Shown: piece by piece, positions 17,877 through 25,426 of the stretch
Layout of the letters: each line of letters begins with the position of its first letter
Numbering within the stretch: position 1 is the first letter of the stretch
DNA from: DASPKT01 sp035626475
GTDB lineage: Bacteria; Pseudomonadota; Alphaproteobacteria; Azospirillales; Azospirillaceae
Reading direction: 5' to 3'
DNA: 64,000 nt
NCBI GenBank assembly: GCA_035626475.1
Contig: DASPNP010000025.1
Span: 15,872 to 79,871, forward strand
Position numbers and translations under genes: made by a program
Notes under the pieces: generated by a model
What the model saw: only the letters and a program-made list of their open reading frames with translations
What the model was told of the DNA's origin: nothing
The model's database searches: none

Positions 17877-19433
17877 ATGATGCCCTTCCGTCCCTGGACG
17901 TTCGGCCTCGCCGCCCTGCTGCTTTCGACCACGAGCCCCGTCGGCGCCGGCCTCGCCGCCGAGACCCCCACCAGCTTCGCGCCGCTGGCCAAGGCGCAGC
18001 TGGGCACGGTGGTCAACATCTCCACAACCCAGAAGATCGGCGACGCCGAGGGGCCGGAGAGCCCCGCCGGGCCCCGGGGTCCCCAGGGCGGACCGCAGGG
18101 GACGCCGCCGGGCCTGCCGCCCGGGCTGGAGGAGTTCTTCCGCGAGTTCGGGGGCCCCGGGGGGCCGAACGGCCGGCAGCGGCCGGTGACGGCGCTGGGC
18201 TCCGGCTTCATCATCGATTCCAGCGGGCTGATCGTCACCAACAACCATGTGGTCGCGCAGGCCTCGGAAATCTCGGTCATCCTGCATGACGAGAGCATCC
18301 TGAAGGCGGAGCTGGTGGGTGCCGACCCGCTGACCGACCTGGCGCTGCTGAAGGTCGACGCCGGCAAACCGCTGCCCGCCACCAGGTGGGGCGACAGCGA
18401 CAAGCTGGAGGTCGGCGACTGGCTGGTGGCGATCGGCAACCCGTTCGGGCTGGGCGGCACGGTGACGGCGGGCATCCTGTCCGCCCGCGCCCGCGACATC
18501 CAGTCCGGCCCCTATGACGAGTATCTGCAGACCGACGCCGCCATCAACCGCGGCAATTCCGGCGGCCCGCTGTTCAATGCCAACGGCGAGGTGGTGGGCA
18601 TCAACACCGCCATCTTCAGCCCGACCGGCGGCTCGGTCGGCATCGGCTTCGCCGTGCCCGCCTCGCTGGCCCGTCCGGTCATCGAGGAGATCAAGCAGTT
18701 CGGCCAGCCCAAGCGCGGCTGGCTGGGCGTGCAGATCCAGCAGGTGACACCGGAGATCGCGGAGAGCCTGGGGCTGGACAAGCCACGCGGCGCGCTGGTC
18801 ACCTCGGTCAGCCCGGAAGGGCCGGCCCAGTCCGCCGGCGTGCGCCAGGGCGACGTGATCCTGAGCTTCAACGGCCAGCCGATCGAGCGCATGCGCAGCC
18901 TGCCGCGGCTGGTGGCCGACACCGACATCGGCGCCGAGGCCCGCATCAGCGTGCTGCGCGAGGGGCGCGAGGAGACGCTGCCGGTCAGGGTCGGCGATCT
19001 GGCGCAGAGCGAGGCCGTGCGGGTCGCCTCGGCCGACACGCCGGCGGAGGAGAAGCCGGTCGCGGAGACGGTGCTGGGCCTGAGCCTGTCGCCGCTGACC
19101 GAGCCGGTGCGCGAGCGCCTCGAGCTGGAGCCCGAGCAGAAGGGCGTCGCCGTCGTCGGCGTGGACGAGGACAGCGCGGCGGCCGAGCGCGGCATCGCCC
19201 CCGGCGACCTGATCCAGCAGGTGCAGCAGCGGCCCGTCTCCAGCCCCGACGAGGTCGAGCGCATCCTGGGCGACGCCCGGGAGAAGGGCCGCAAGTCGGT
19301 GCTGGTCCTGGTCAACCGCCAGGGCAACAACGTCTATGTCCCGCTGCCGACCGACGACACGGCCGAGGCGCCGCCGGAGAACGGTGAGGACAGCGGCGCC
19401 GTGGTGCCCCAGCGCGGCGGCCGGGGCGGGTAA
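17877..19433 (+). CDS. Do-family periplasmic serine protease (DegP/HtrA type)
   Basis: A 518-residue protease and chaperone for misfolded envelope proteins. It has a signal peptide (MMPFRPWTFGLAALLL..., cleavage near GLA-AE), a trypsin-like domain with triad His124 (TNNHVV), Asp154 (LTDLALL) and Ser228 (RGNSGGPLFN), and two PDZ domains (about 300-385 and 410-490). A Gly/Pro-rich insert at about residues 58-95 lies in the LA-loop region. The tail is acidic and ends in a Gly/Arg stretch. ATG 17877 (with ATG 17880 next to it) has CCGGAGA upstream. Which Do paralogue it corresponds to cannot be settled from one locus. Confidence 0.93.
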   Translation: MMPFRPWTFGLAALLLSTTSPVGAGLAAETPTSFAPLAKAQLGTVVNISTTQKIGDAEGPESPAGPRGPQGGPQGTPPGLPPGLEEFFREFGGPGGPNGRQRPVTALGSGFIIDSSGLIVTNNHVVAQASEISVILHDESILKAELVGADPLTDLALLKVDAGKPLPATRWGDSDKLEVGDWLVAIGNPFGLGGTVTAGILSARARDIQSGPYDEYLQTDAAINRGNSGGPLFNANGEVVGINTAIFSPTGGSVGIGFAVPASLARPVIEEIKQFGQPKRGWLGVQIQQVTPEIAESLGLDKPRGALVTSVSPEGPAQSAGVRQGDVILSFNGQPIERMRSLPRLVADTDIGAEARISVLREGREETLPVRVGDLAQSEAVRVASADTPAEEKPVAETVLGLSLSPLTEPVRERLELEPEQKGVAVVGVDEDSAAAERGIAPGDLIQQVQQRPVSSPDEVERILGDAREKGRKSVLVLVNRQGNNVYVPLPTDDTAEAPPENGEDSGAVVPQRGGRGG

Positions 19434-19515
19434 GGTGAAGCCGCGGCGGCGGCCCGGGGGGCTCTCTCACCGGCCGCCGCTTGCCCGCCGGCATGGGGAC
19501 CGCTAAGAAGGCGCC

Positions 19516-19674
19516 ATGTTGACCAGGCGCCAATGCAACGGCGCCGCGGCCCTGCTTGTCGTGCTGGGCGCGGCGCTGTCACTCACGAGCTTGCCGTTAT
19601 GGGCCGCCTTCGCCGGTCTCGGCTGCTTCGCGGCGGCGGGCGTCCTGCTGCTGGTCGGGCGCGGCCGTTCTTGA
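19516..19674 (+). CDS. Small two-helix membrane protein
   Basis: A 52-residue reading frame starting at ATG 19516 and ending at TGA 19672-19674. After a basic N-terminus (MLTRRQCNG) it is two hydrophobic segments (AAALLVVLGAALSLTSLPLW and AAFAGLGCFAAAGVLLLVG) and a basic tail (RGRS). AAGAAGG upstream can serve as ribosome site. It fills the gap between the protease gene and the convergent cupin gene. The positive-inside pattern supports a real membrane peptide; nothing shows its function. Confidence 0.5.
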   Translation: MLTRRQCNGAAALLVVLGAALSLTSLPLWAAFAGLGCFAAAGVLLLVGRGRS

Positions 19675-19702
19675 GGGAAGGCCGCGCCCGCCGCGCGCCG
19701 CC

Positions 19703-20140
19703 TCAGGTGCGGCCGTAATTGTCCTCGAGGCGGACGATGTCCGTCTCCTCCAGGCGCTCGCCATACTGAATCTCGATCAGGACCAGCTCCTCCGGCCCGA
19801 CATTCTCCAGCCGGTGCGTCTCGCCCTTGGGGATGCGGACGCTCTCGTTCTCCTGCAGGCTGAAGGTGCGGGAGCCGATGGTGACCAGCGCCGTGCCGTT
19901 TACCACGATCCAGTGCTCGTGGCGGTGGTGGTGGTACTGGAGCGACAGGCGGGCGCCCGCCTTGACGGTGATCCGCTTGGCGCAGAAGCGCTCGCCTACG
20001 TCGATGACCTCCCAGCGGCCCCAGGGGCGCTCGTCGGAGGCCGAGCGGGTGTAGCCCAGCGGATTGGCGGCGGGAGCCGGGGAGAGGGCGGGGGCGACGT
20101 CGAGGGTCGCGGTGGCTTGGCGGGCTTGGATGGGGCTCAC
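19703..20140 (-). CDS. Cupin-domain protein, mannose-6-phosphate isomerase type II-like
   Basis: A 145-residue single-domain cupin resembling the C-terminal isomerase part of type II phosphomannose isomerases. The motifs ERPWGRWEVIDVG, FCAKRITVKAGARLSLQYHH and the metal site HHHRHEHW, EN..., H in KGETHRLEN are clear. By family it interconverts mannose-6-P and fructose-6-P or acts in sugar-nucleotide supply. GTG 20140 is chosen for AAGGA 9 bases upstream; the frame is open further up to 20254. The divergent ROK kinase gene beyond it is on the same strand, 133 bases upstream, so the two may form a hexose-phosphate unit. Confidence 0.82.
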   Translation of the reverse strand: MSPIQARQATATLDVAPALSPAPAANPLGYTRSASDERPWGRWEVIDVGERFCAKRITVKAGARLSLQYHHHRHEHWIVVNGTALVTIGSRTFSLQENESVRIPKGETHRLENVGPEELVLIEIQYGERLEETDIVRLEDNYGRT

Positions 20141-20272
20141 GGCGGGTCGTCCTTTTCTGCGGTTGGCCCCTGCCGTCCACCGGCCCTGTGGGTCCGGTCC
20201 CGGCGATCCTCCTGGGATGGGGCGCCGGTGGAAGCGCGACGCCGTGCGTCCCACCGTCGCGCAGGTAACCCG

Positions 20273-21184
20273 CTACTCCTGATCTATGTTCCAGAGCCAG
20301 GCGGCGCCCCGGACGCCGCTGCTGTCACCGTGGCGCGCCCGCACCACCGGGGTGTCGACCCCGTCGGAGAAGCACCAGGCCGACAGCCGTTCCGGCAGAA
20401 GCGCGTAGATTTCCGCGACGTTCGACATGCCGCCGCCGAGCACGATGACGTCGGGATCGACCAGGTTCACGATGGTCGCCAAGCCCCGCGCCATCCGATC
20501 GACGTAGCGCGACAGGCTGGCCCGCGCATCGACATCGTCGGCCTCAGCCCGTTGGGCGATCTCGTGTGCGGTGAGGGACTGGCCGGTAACCCTTGCGTGA
20601 TCCTCGGCGAAGGCGGGGCCGCTGATCCAGCGCTCCATGCAGCCCTTGCGCCCGCAGAAGCAGTCGGGCCCGGGCCACTCCCCGGCGGTCGGCCAGGGCA
20701 GGGGGTTGTGGCCCCACTCGCCGGCGATGGCATGGCGTCCGGTGACGGGCCGTCCGTCGATCACCAGCCCGCCGCCGCAACCGGTGCCGACGATGACGCC
20801 GAACACGACCCTGGCGCCGGCCGCGGCCCCGTCGGATGCCTCGGACACAGCGAAGCAGTTGGCGTCGTTCTCCATGCGCACGGGCCGCCCCAGCGCGTCC
20901 GCCAGATCGCGGTCGAAGGGCTGGCCGATCAGCCAAGTGGAGTTGGCGTTCTTCACCAGGCCCGTGCGCGGCGAGACCACGCCGGGGATGCCGACGCCGA
21001 CCGTGGCGCGGCCGCCGCCGGCCTCCGCCTCCAGCGTCTCCACGACGCCGCGGATCGCATCGACGGTGCCCCGGTAGTCGCCGCGCGGGGTCGGCACCCG
21101 CTTGCGTGCGAGCTCCCGGCCCCGCGGGTCGATGAGGATGCCTTCGATCTTGGTGCCGCCGAGGTCGATGCCGATGCGGTTCAT
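20273..21184 (-). CDS. ROK-family sugar kinase (fructokinase/Mak-like)
   Basis: A 303-residue ROK kinase. It has the N-terminal ATP loop IGIDLGGTKIEG, the sugar-binding ENDANCFAVSE, the second phosphate loop VIVGTGCGGGLV, the catalytic-region H in AGEWGHNPLPWP, and the zinc-binding CFCGRKGCMERWISGP. This set fits bacterial fructokinase/manno-fructokinase (Mak). It probably phosphorylates a hexose at C6, feeding the same pool as the neighbouring phosphomannose-isomerase-like cupin. Sugar specificity is inferred. Confidence 0.9.
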   Translation of the reverse strand: MNRIGIDLGGTKIEGILIDPRGRELARKRVPTPRGDYRGTVDAIRGVVETLEAEAGGGRATVGVGIPGVVSPRTGLVKNANSTWLIGQPFDRDLADALGRPVRMENDANCFAVSEASDGAAAGARVVFGVIVGTGCGGGLVIDGRPVTGRHAIAGEWGHNPLPWPTAGEWPGPDCFCGRKGCMERWISGPAFAEDHARVTGQSLTAHEIAQRAEADDVDARASLSRYVDRMARGLATIVNLVDPDVIVLGGGMSNVAEIYALLPERLSAWCFSDGVDTPVVRARHGDSSGVRGAAWLWNIDQE

Positions 21185-21404
21185 GAAAAGCCGTTCCGCC
21201 GAGAGGGTCGCAGGAGGGCCGCCACTCTAGCTGGTGCGGGCGGCGGCGGCGAGGCCCGGGCGCAGGGGAGGGGGCGAACGGGGAGGGGACCCACCTCCAA
21301 AGGGGCGCCCCCGGCCCTTGAACGGGGGATGCCGGATCGGGCACACTGCCGGCCGGCCGCCGGCGCCGCGCCGGCCACCCAACCGTCACAGGCTGACCCG
21401 TCCC

Positions 21405-22121
21405 ATGAAGCGCGCCCTTTCCGCCGCCGCGATGGCCCTGCTGCTGTCCGTCCCGGCCGCCGCCGCCGATCCCGCCGCCCAAGCCTCGCCCGCCGCCAAG
21501 CCCGCCGCCGAGAAGGCCGCGCCGGCGAAGAAGGCGCCCGCGAAGCCGGCCGCCTCCAAGGGCAAGAACGCGCCCAAGGCGCCCTGCTACACCAAGGCGG
21601 AATTCGAGGCCGAGCAGGCGATCCGCCTCCACACCGAGCTGATGGTGGTGGGCCTGACCTGCCAGAGCTACGCCTCGACCAAGGACGTCAACCTGTTCAA
21701 CCGGTACAAGGAATTCACCCTCAAGCACCGCAAGCGCATCACCGACTGGGAGAACCAGCTGGTCGCCTTCCAGAAGCGCACGGCCAAGGGCAACGCCAAC
21801 CGGGGCTTCGACACCTTCCGCACGCGTGTCGCCAACGAGATGGCGCGCCGCATCGCCGCCGTCACCGAGCCGGTCTTCTGCACCACCCACGCTCCCTTCG
21901 CCGAGCAGGCGCTGAACCTGACCGAGGCCGACCTCGCCAACTTCGTCTCCGGCCCGGGCATGGTGCGGGTGGCCGAGGCGCCGCGCTGCGACCTGCCGCC
22001 GCCGGCGACCGTCGCCACCTCGGTCGTCGCCGACCGCCAGGCGCCCGCCGCCAAGGCGCAGCCGGCCGTGGCGAAACCCGCTGCGGAGAAGCCGGCCGCC
22101 GGTGACAAGACCAAGCGCTGA
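21405..22121 (+). CDS. Exported protein of unknown function with conserved-looking cysteines
   Basis: A 238-residue protein with a signal peptide (MKRALSAAAMALLLSVPAAA) and an Ala/Lys/Pro-rich linker to about residue 55. Then comes a helical domain with four cysteines (PCYTK, LTCQSYAST, VFCTTH, RCDLPPP) that could form two disulfides, and a second Ala/Lys/Pro-rich tail. I recognise no family. ATG 21405 is chosen for the signal peptide. Its end overlaps the GTG start of azlC by 20 bases, so it may be co-translated with that operon. Confidence 0.7.
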   Translation: MKRALSAAAMALLLSVPAAAADPAAQASPAAKPAAEKAAPAKKAPAKPAASKGKNAPKAPCYTKAEFEAEQAIRLHTELMVVGLTCQSYASTKDVNLFNRYKEFTLKHRKRITDWENQLVAFQKRTAKGNANRGFDTFRTRVANEMARRIAAVTEPVFCTTHAPFAEQALNLTEADLANFVSGPGMVRVAEAPRCDLPPPATVATSVVADRQAPAAKAQPAVAKPAAEKPAAGDKTKR

Positions 22122-22848
22122 GGATACGGGCGGCCGCGGCCCCTGGGTCCGCGCCGCGCTGCGCGAGGCCTTCGGCGTGCCCGGCCTCGTCCTGGGAGCG
22201 AGCTTCCTCGGGTTCGGCTCGCTGGTGCGGGAGAGCGGGCTGAGCCTGTGGCAGGGGCTGGCCTCCTCGCTTGGCATGTGGGCGCTGCCCGGGCAGGTGG
22301 CGTTCGTCGAACTATACGCCGCCGGCGCCTCGGCCTTCGCCATCGTGCTGGCGGTGGCGCTGACCAACGCCCGCCTGATGCCCATGACGGTGGTGCTGCA
22401 GCCGCGGCTTCGCACCCCGGGGGTCGCGGCCTGGCGCTACTATGTCGCCGCGCATTTTGTCGCCGTGACCAGCTGGGCCAACTCCATGCAGCGCCTGCCC
22501 GAGGTGCCGGAGCGCCACCGCATGGCCTGGTTCGCCGCCTTCGCCGGCGGGCTGTTCCTGGGGTCCTTCGCGGCGACGGCAGCGGGCTACGCCCTGGCCG
22601 GGCTGGTGCCGAAGCCGGTGACGCTGGCGCTGGTGTTCCTGAACCCCGTCTACTTCATGCTGATCTTCATCACCGACCTGAAGCACCGCGCCAAGGCGCT
22701 GGCGCTGGTCACCGGCGCGGTGCTGGGGCCGCTGCTGCATCAGGTGGATGCGGACTGGGGCCTGCTCGCCACCGGGCTGATCGCCGGGACCGCCGCCTTC
22801 CTGGCCGACCTCGCCTGGCGCCGTTATGCGGGGGCCAGGCATGGCTGA
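22102..22848 (+). CDS. azlC: AzlC-family branched-chain amino acid permease
   Basis: A 248-residue inner-membrane protein, the large subunit of the AzlCD exporter for branched-chain amino acids or analogues. Family features: FGVPGLVLGASFLGFGSLVRESGL, WALPGQVAFVE, ALTNARLMPMTVVLQP, HFVAVTSWANSM, and several membrane helices. GTG 22102 is used as start and overlaps the preceding gene. Its stop overlaps the azlD start by eight bases, so the two subunits are translationally coupled. Confidence 0.88.
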   Translation: MTRPSAEDTGGRGPWVRAALREAFGVPGLVLGASFLGFGSLVRESGLSLWQGLASSLGMWALPGQVAFVELYAAGASAFAIVLAVALTNARLMPMTVVLQPRLRTPGVAAWRYYVAAHFVAVTSWANSMQRLPEVPERHRMAWFAAFAGGLFLGSFAATAAGYALAGLVPKPVTLALVFLNPVYFMLIFITDLKHRAKALALVTGAVLGPLLHQVDADWGLLATGLIAGTAAFLADLAWRRYAGARHG

Positions 22849-23170
22849 GGCGGGCGGCGTCTGGGCCGTGCTGCTGCTGGCCTGTCTGGCGACCTACCTG
22901 TCGCGGGGCCTGGGCGTGCTCTTCGCCGAGCGCATCGATCCGGAGGGGCCGACCTTCCGCTGGGTCGGCTGCGTCGCCTACGCCATGCTGGCGGGGCTGG
23001 TCGCGCGGATGATCCTGATGCCGATCGGGCCGCTGGCCCAGGTCGACCTCGCCACCCGCTCCTCGGCGGCCGTGGCGGCGGCGGCGATCTATCTGCTCAG
23101 CCGGCGGAACCTGCTGGCGGGTCTGGCGGCGGGGATGGGCGTGCTGTTCCTGATGATCCGGGGGCTCTGA
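22841..23170 (+). CDS. azlD: AzlD-family branched-chain amino acid transport protein
   Basis: A 109-residue partner of AzlC with four hydrophobic segments (VWAVLLLACLATYLSRGLGV, WVGCVAYAMLAGLVARMILM and two more at the C-terminus). The ATYLSRGLG stretch near the N-terminus is typical of AzlD. ATG 22841 overlaps the azlC stop, consistent with a two-gene operon. Substrate is inferred from the family. Confidence 0.88.
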   Translation: MAEAGGVWAVLLLACLATYLSRGLGVLFAERIDPEGPTFRWVGCVAYAMLAGLVARMILMPIGPLAQVDLATRSSAAVAAAAIYLLSRRNLLAGLAAGMGVLFLMIRGL

Positions 23171-23174
23171 GGGC

Positions 23175-23423
23175 TCAATGCAGCTGGGCGCTGACCTGCG
23201 GCGGGACCTGCAGGTCGGCCGGGGCCGGGGCGGCCGAGGTCCGGGCCAGCTCCACCTCGCACTGCTGCATGACCGCGCGCCAGAAGGCGGCGGCGCGCAG
23301 ATTGTTGGCGGCGATCAGCTCCACCAGCCGGATGCGGGCGACGGTCACGGCGTCTGCGCCCATCTCGCGGACGAGCTGCGCAGCGACCAGAAGGGTATCG
23401 ATATCGTTCTTCATGCCCGCCAT
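23175..23423 (-). CDS. Small protein of unknown function
   Basis: An 82-residue, mostly helical soluble protein (MAGMKNDIDTLLVAAQLVRE start; LVELIAANNLRAAAFWRAVM in the middle; Pro/Ala-rich tail). ATG 23423 is chosen because GGAG sits 6 bases before it; ATG 23414 is the alternative. No family recognised. It is divergent from the next gene, with 103 bases between the starts, so they may share a control region. Confidence 0.55.
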   Translation of the reverse strand: MAGMKNDIDTLLVAAQLVREMGADAVTVARIRLVELIAANNLRAAAFWRAVMQQCEVELARTSAAPAPADLQVPPQVSAQLH

Positions 23424-23526
23424 AACGCGCTCCGAGGGTAGGCGTTCCCAAGTACCCCGATGGAATCGGAACCAAGCTCCACCTGCAGGGGTTCCCCTTG
23501 CCGCAACGGCCGGAGGGGGCGGGATC

Positions 23527-23772
23527 ATGGCATTCGCCAAGCGCAATCAGCAGGTCGCGGAAGGACAGGTCTACCGTCGCATCGGGGTTGCGACCGGCCT
23601 CTGGCGGGTCGAGATGATGAGGCGCGACGTCACCGGCCATTCGCACGTCCAGCTCCGTTCGCTGGAGGACCCGACCGCGTACAAGACGCTCTCGGCCCTG
23701 GTGCTGGCCGACTCGCGCGAATACGAGCTGGTCGAACGCGCGCCCGCCGCCGAGCGTCAGGCGGCCCGGTAG
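23527..23772 (+). CDS. Small conserved-looking protein of unknown function
   Basis: An 81-residue protein with a compact beta-rich look: EGQVYRRIGVATGLWRVEMM, then HSHVQLRSLEDPTAYKTLSA. ATG 23527 has a strong GGAGG-containing site. The G-x-V-Y-R-R-x...W-x-V pattern followed by H-x-Q/R-L resembles small uncharacterised alphaproteobacterial proteins, but I cannot name a domain. Its 3' end overlaps the convergent MBL-fold gene by 16 bases. Confidence 0.6.
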   Translation: MAFAKRNQQVAEGQVYRRIGVATGLWRVEMMRRDVTGHSHVQLRSLEDPTAYKTLSALVLADSREYELVERAPAAERQAAR

Positions 23773-24773
23773 AGCCAGACGCCGCCGGGGCCGGTCTCAC
23801 GCACGAGGCTTCCCTGGTGGACCAGACGGTTCAGGTGCGCCAGCGCCTCGCCCAGGGCGAAGGCCAGCTGGTGCAGATCCAGCTCGCGCTCGAACAGCAC
23901 CTTCGCCAGATCCGCGACGCTCACCGGCGTCCGGCAGACCTCGAGCGTCCGCTCCAGCCGCTCCGCATGGTGCGCCGTCAGCTGGTCGATGCGCTCGTGC
24001 AAGCCCCGGAAGGGCAGGCCGTGCGAGGGCAGCACCAGCGTGTCCTCGGGCAGGGCCCGCAGCCGTCGCAGCGACTCCAGGAAATCCGCCAGCGGGTCGG
24101 CCTCCGGCGCATCGGGCCATGCGGCGACGTTCGGGCTGATGGAGGGCAGCACCTGGTCGCCGGAGATCAGAATCCGCCGCTCCACGTCGAACAGGCAGGC
24201 CATCTCGGGCGAATGTCCGGAACCGGTGATGATTCGCCAATCCGTGTTCCCGATGGGGATAGCGTCGCCCTCGGCGATACGGTGGTAGCGCTCCGGCACC
24301 GCCGGCACCCCCCGGACGAACTGGTTGCCCCGGTCGGAGAGGGCTTGGCGCACCTGCTCGGACAGGCCGGCGGCGCGGTGGAAGCCGGCCCACTCCTCCA
24401 CCATGCCGGGCGGCGCCGGCTGGCAGAGGAACCGCGCCAGGGTCCACTCCCGCTCCGTCATGACCAGCCTGGCGCCGTCGCGGCGGCAGAGCCAGTCGGC
24501 GACGCCGAGATGGTCCGGGTGGAAATGCGTCGCGACCACCCGCGTCAGCCGCTTGCCCTCCAGAAGCTTCTCCCAGGCGGCATGGGTGCGGGTGCCGTGG
24601 ACGCCGCAATCGACCACGGCCCAGCCGTCGCCGTCGGCCAGCAGCCAGACATTCACATGGTCCAGCGCGAAGGGCAGGGGCATGCGGGCCCAGAGCAGGC
24701 CGGGCGCCACCTCGGTGGCGGTGCCCTCCGGCGGCGGCGCCGTGAAGGCGAAGTCGAGCGCGGCGCTGGCCAT
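23757..24773 (-). CDS. MBL-fold metallo-hydrolase with C-terminal winged-helix-like domain
   Basis: A 338-residue metallo-beta-lactamase-fold hydrolase (LACTB2/glyoxalase II-like). Metal ligands are visible in THFHPDHLG (HxHxDH), SGHSPEM (H) and SGDQVL (D), with a late H in PSHGLPF. The last 80 residues (AERLERTLEVC... LAFALGEALAHLNRLVHQG) form a small helical domain seen in MBL proteins that act on acyl-thioesters or RNA-like substrates. ATG 24773 is chosen because AGGAGG ends 6 bases before it; an ATG at 24779 overlaps the same site. Substrate unknown. Confidence 0.87.
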   Translation of the reverse strand: MASAALDFAFTAPPPEGTATEVAPGLLWARMPLPFALDHVNVWLLADGDGWAVVDCGVHGTRTHAAWEKLLEGKRLTRVVATHFHPDHLGVADWLCRRDGARLVMTEREWTLARFLCQPAPPGMVEEWAGFHRAAGLSEQVRQALSDRGNQFVRGVPAVPERYHRIAEGDAIPIGNTDWRIITGSGHSPEMACLFDVERRILISGDQVLPSISPNVAAWPDAPEADPLADFLESLRRLRALPEDTLVLPSHGLPFRGLHERIDQLTAHHAERLERTLEVCRTPVSVADLAKVLFERELDLHQLAFALGEALAHLNRLVHQGSLVRETGPGGVWLYRAA

Positions 24774-24966
24774 GGGCATCCTCCTGATGGCGGCCAACCC
24801 GGCCGGACGTCCATCTGCCGAAGTGATGGCCGTCACGGCTGGCCTAGGACCAATTGACGAGGATTGCAACGCAAGCGTGATCGAAACCGTCATGTCGGAC
24901 CCGCTATACCCGCCGCCGACACCAGCGCCCACCGTCGGGGCGCGCCTGTGACAGAAAGCAAGATAG

Positions 24967-25152
24967 ATGCTGCACGACACCGGCTATGTCATCGAGATCG
25001 AGGACGAGGCGCTGGGCCTCATCGTCGACGAGGCCGACGGCGTGACCTTCCATGCCGTCCATCCCCGCACCTACGCCCTGGAGGGGCGGCGCTTCGCCGA
25101 TGCGGTGGCGGCCACCCGGGCGGCGCGGGAGGCGTTCCGCCGCGCGGCCTGA
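24967..25152 (+). CDS. Small protein of unknown function
   Basis: A 61-residue acidic-then-basic protein (MLHDTGYVIEIEDEALGLIV, then TYALEGRRFADAVAATRAAR). It could form a short beta hairpin followed by a helix. The ribosome site is weak (AGCAAGATAG). No family is recognised; codon use is typical of the neighbours. Confidence is moderate only because of its small size. Confidence 0.5.
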   Translation: MLHDTGYVIEIEDEALGLIVDEADGVTFHAVHPRTYALEGRRFADAVAATRAAREAFRRAA

Positions 25153-25374
25153 GCCCCTGCGGAAAGTCTGACCAGACCTGCCGTTCGCGCCATTGAATTG
25201 CCACCAACTCCGCTTAACTATCGATCGCGTTAATCCTGATGTCAGGGTTACCCACTTCGCGCGGTACGCGGTTGATGTCTTTCCAGAAGATTGGTTAAGT
25301 CGAACCTGCCGTGCCCGCGGCCCGACCGGCAGCCCTCACCTCGGACGTGACGGGCGCCCGGGCGGCACCGCCGG

Positions 25375-25399
25375 CCGGCGGCATCAGCATTGCCGCCGG
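25375..25399 (+). promoter_or_regulatory. Leader hairpin of the OmpA-family gene
   Basis: A perfect 9-bp stem (CCGGCGGCA / TGCCGCCGG) with a 7-base loop ends 27 bases before the start codon and just before the AGGAGAGG ribosome site. The whole 274-base gap 25153-25426 is a likely long leader; outer-membrane protein mRNAs often carry stabilising 5' structures. Confidence 0.45.
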
Positions 25400-25426
25400 C
25401 GGCCCATAAGGAGAGGAAAAAAGACA

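Noticed and set aside
16001..18289. A 762-codon plus-strand frame over the helix-turn-helix gene
   Set aside because: It only mirrors the repetitive minus-strand gene and runs through a strong terminator and the divergent promoter region.
23757..24980. Longer N-terminus for the MBL-fold protein starting at 24980
   Set aside because: The extra 69 residues show no conserved sequence, and an AGGAGG site at the right distance supports ATG 24773.
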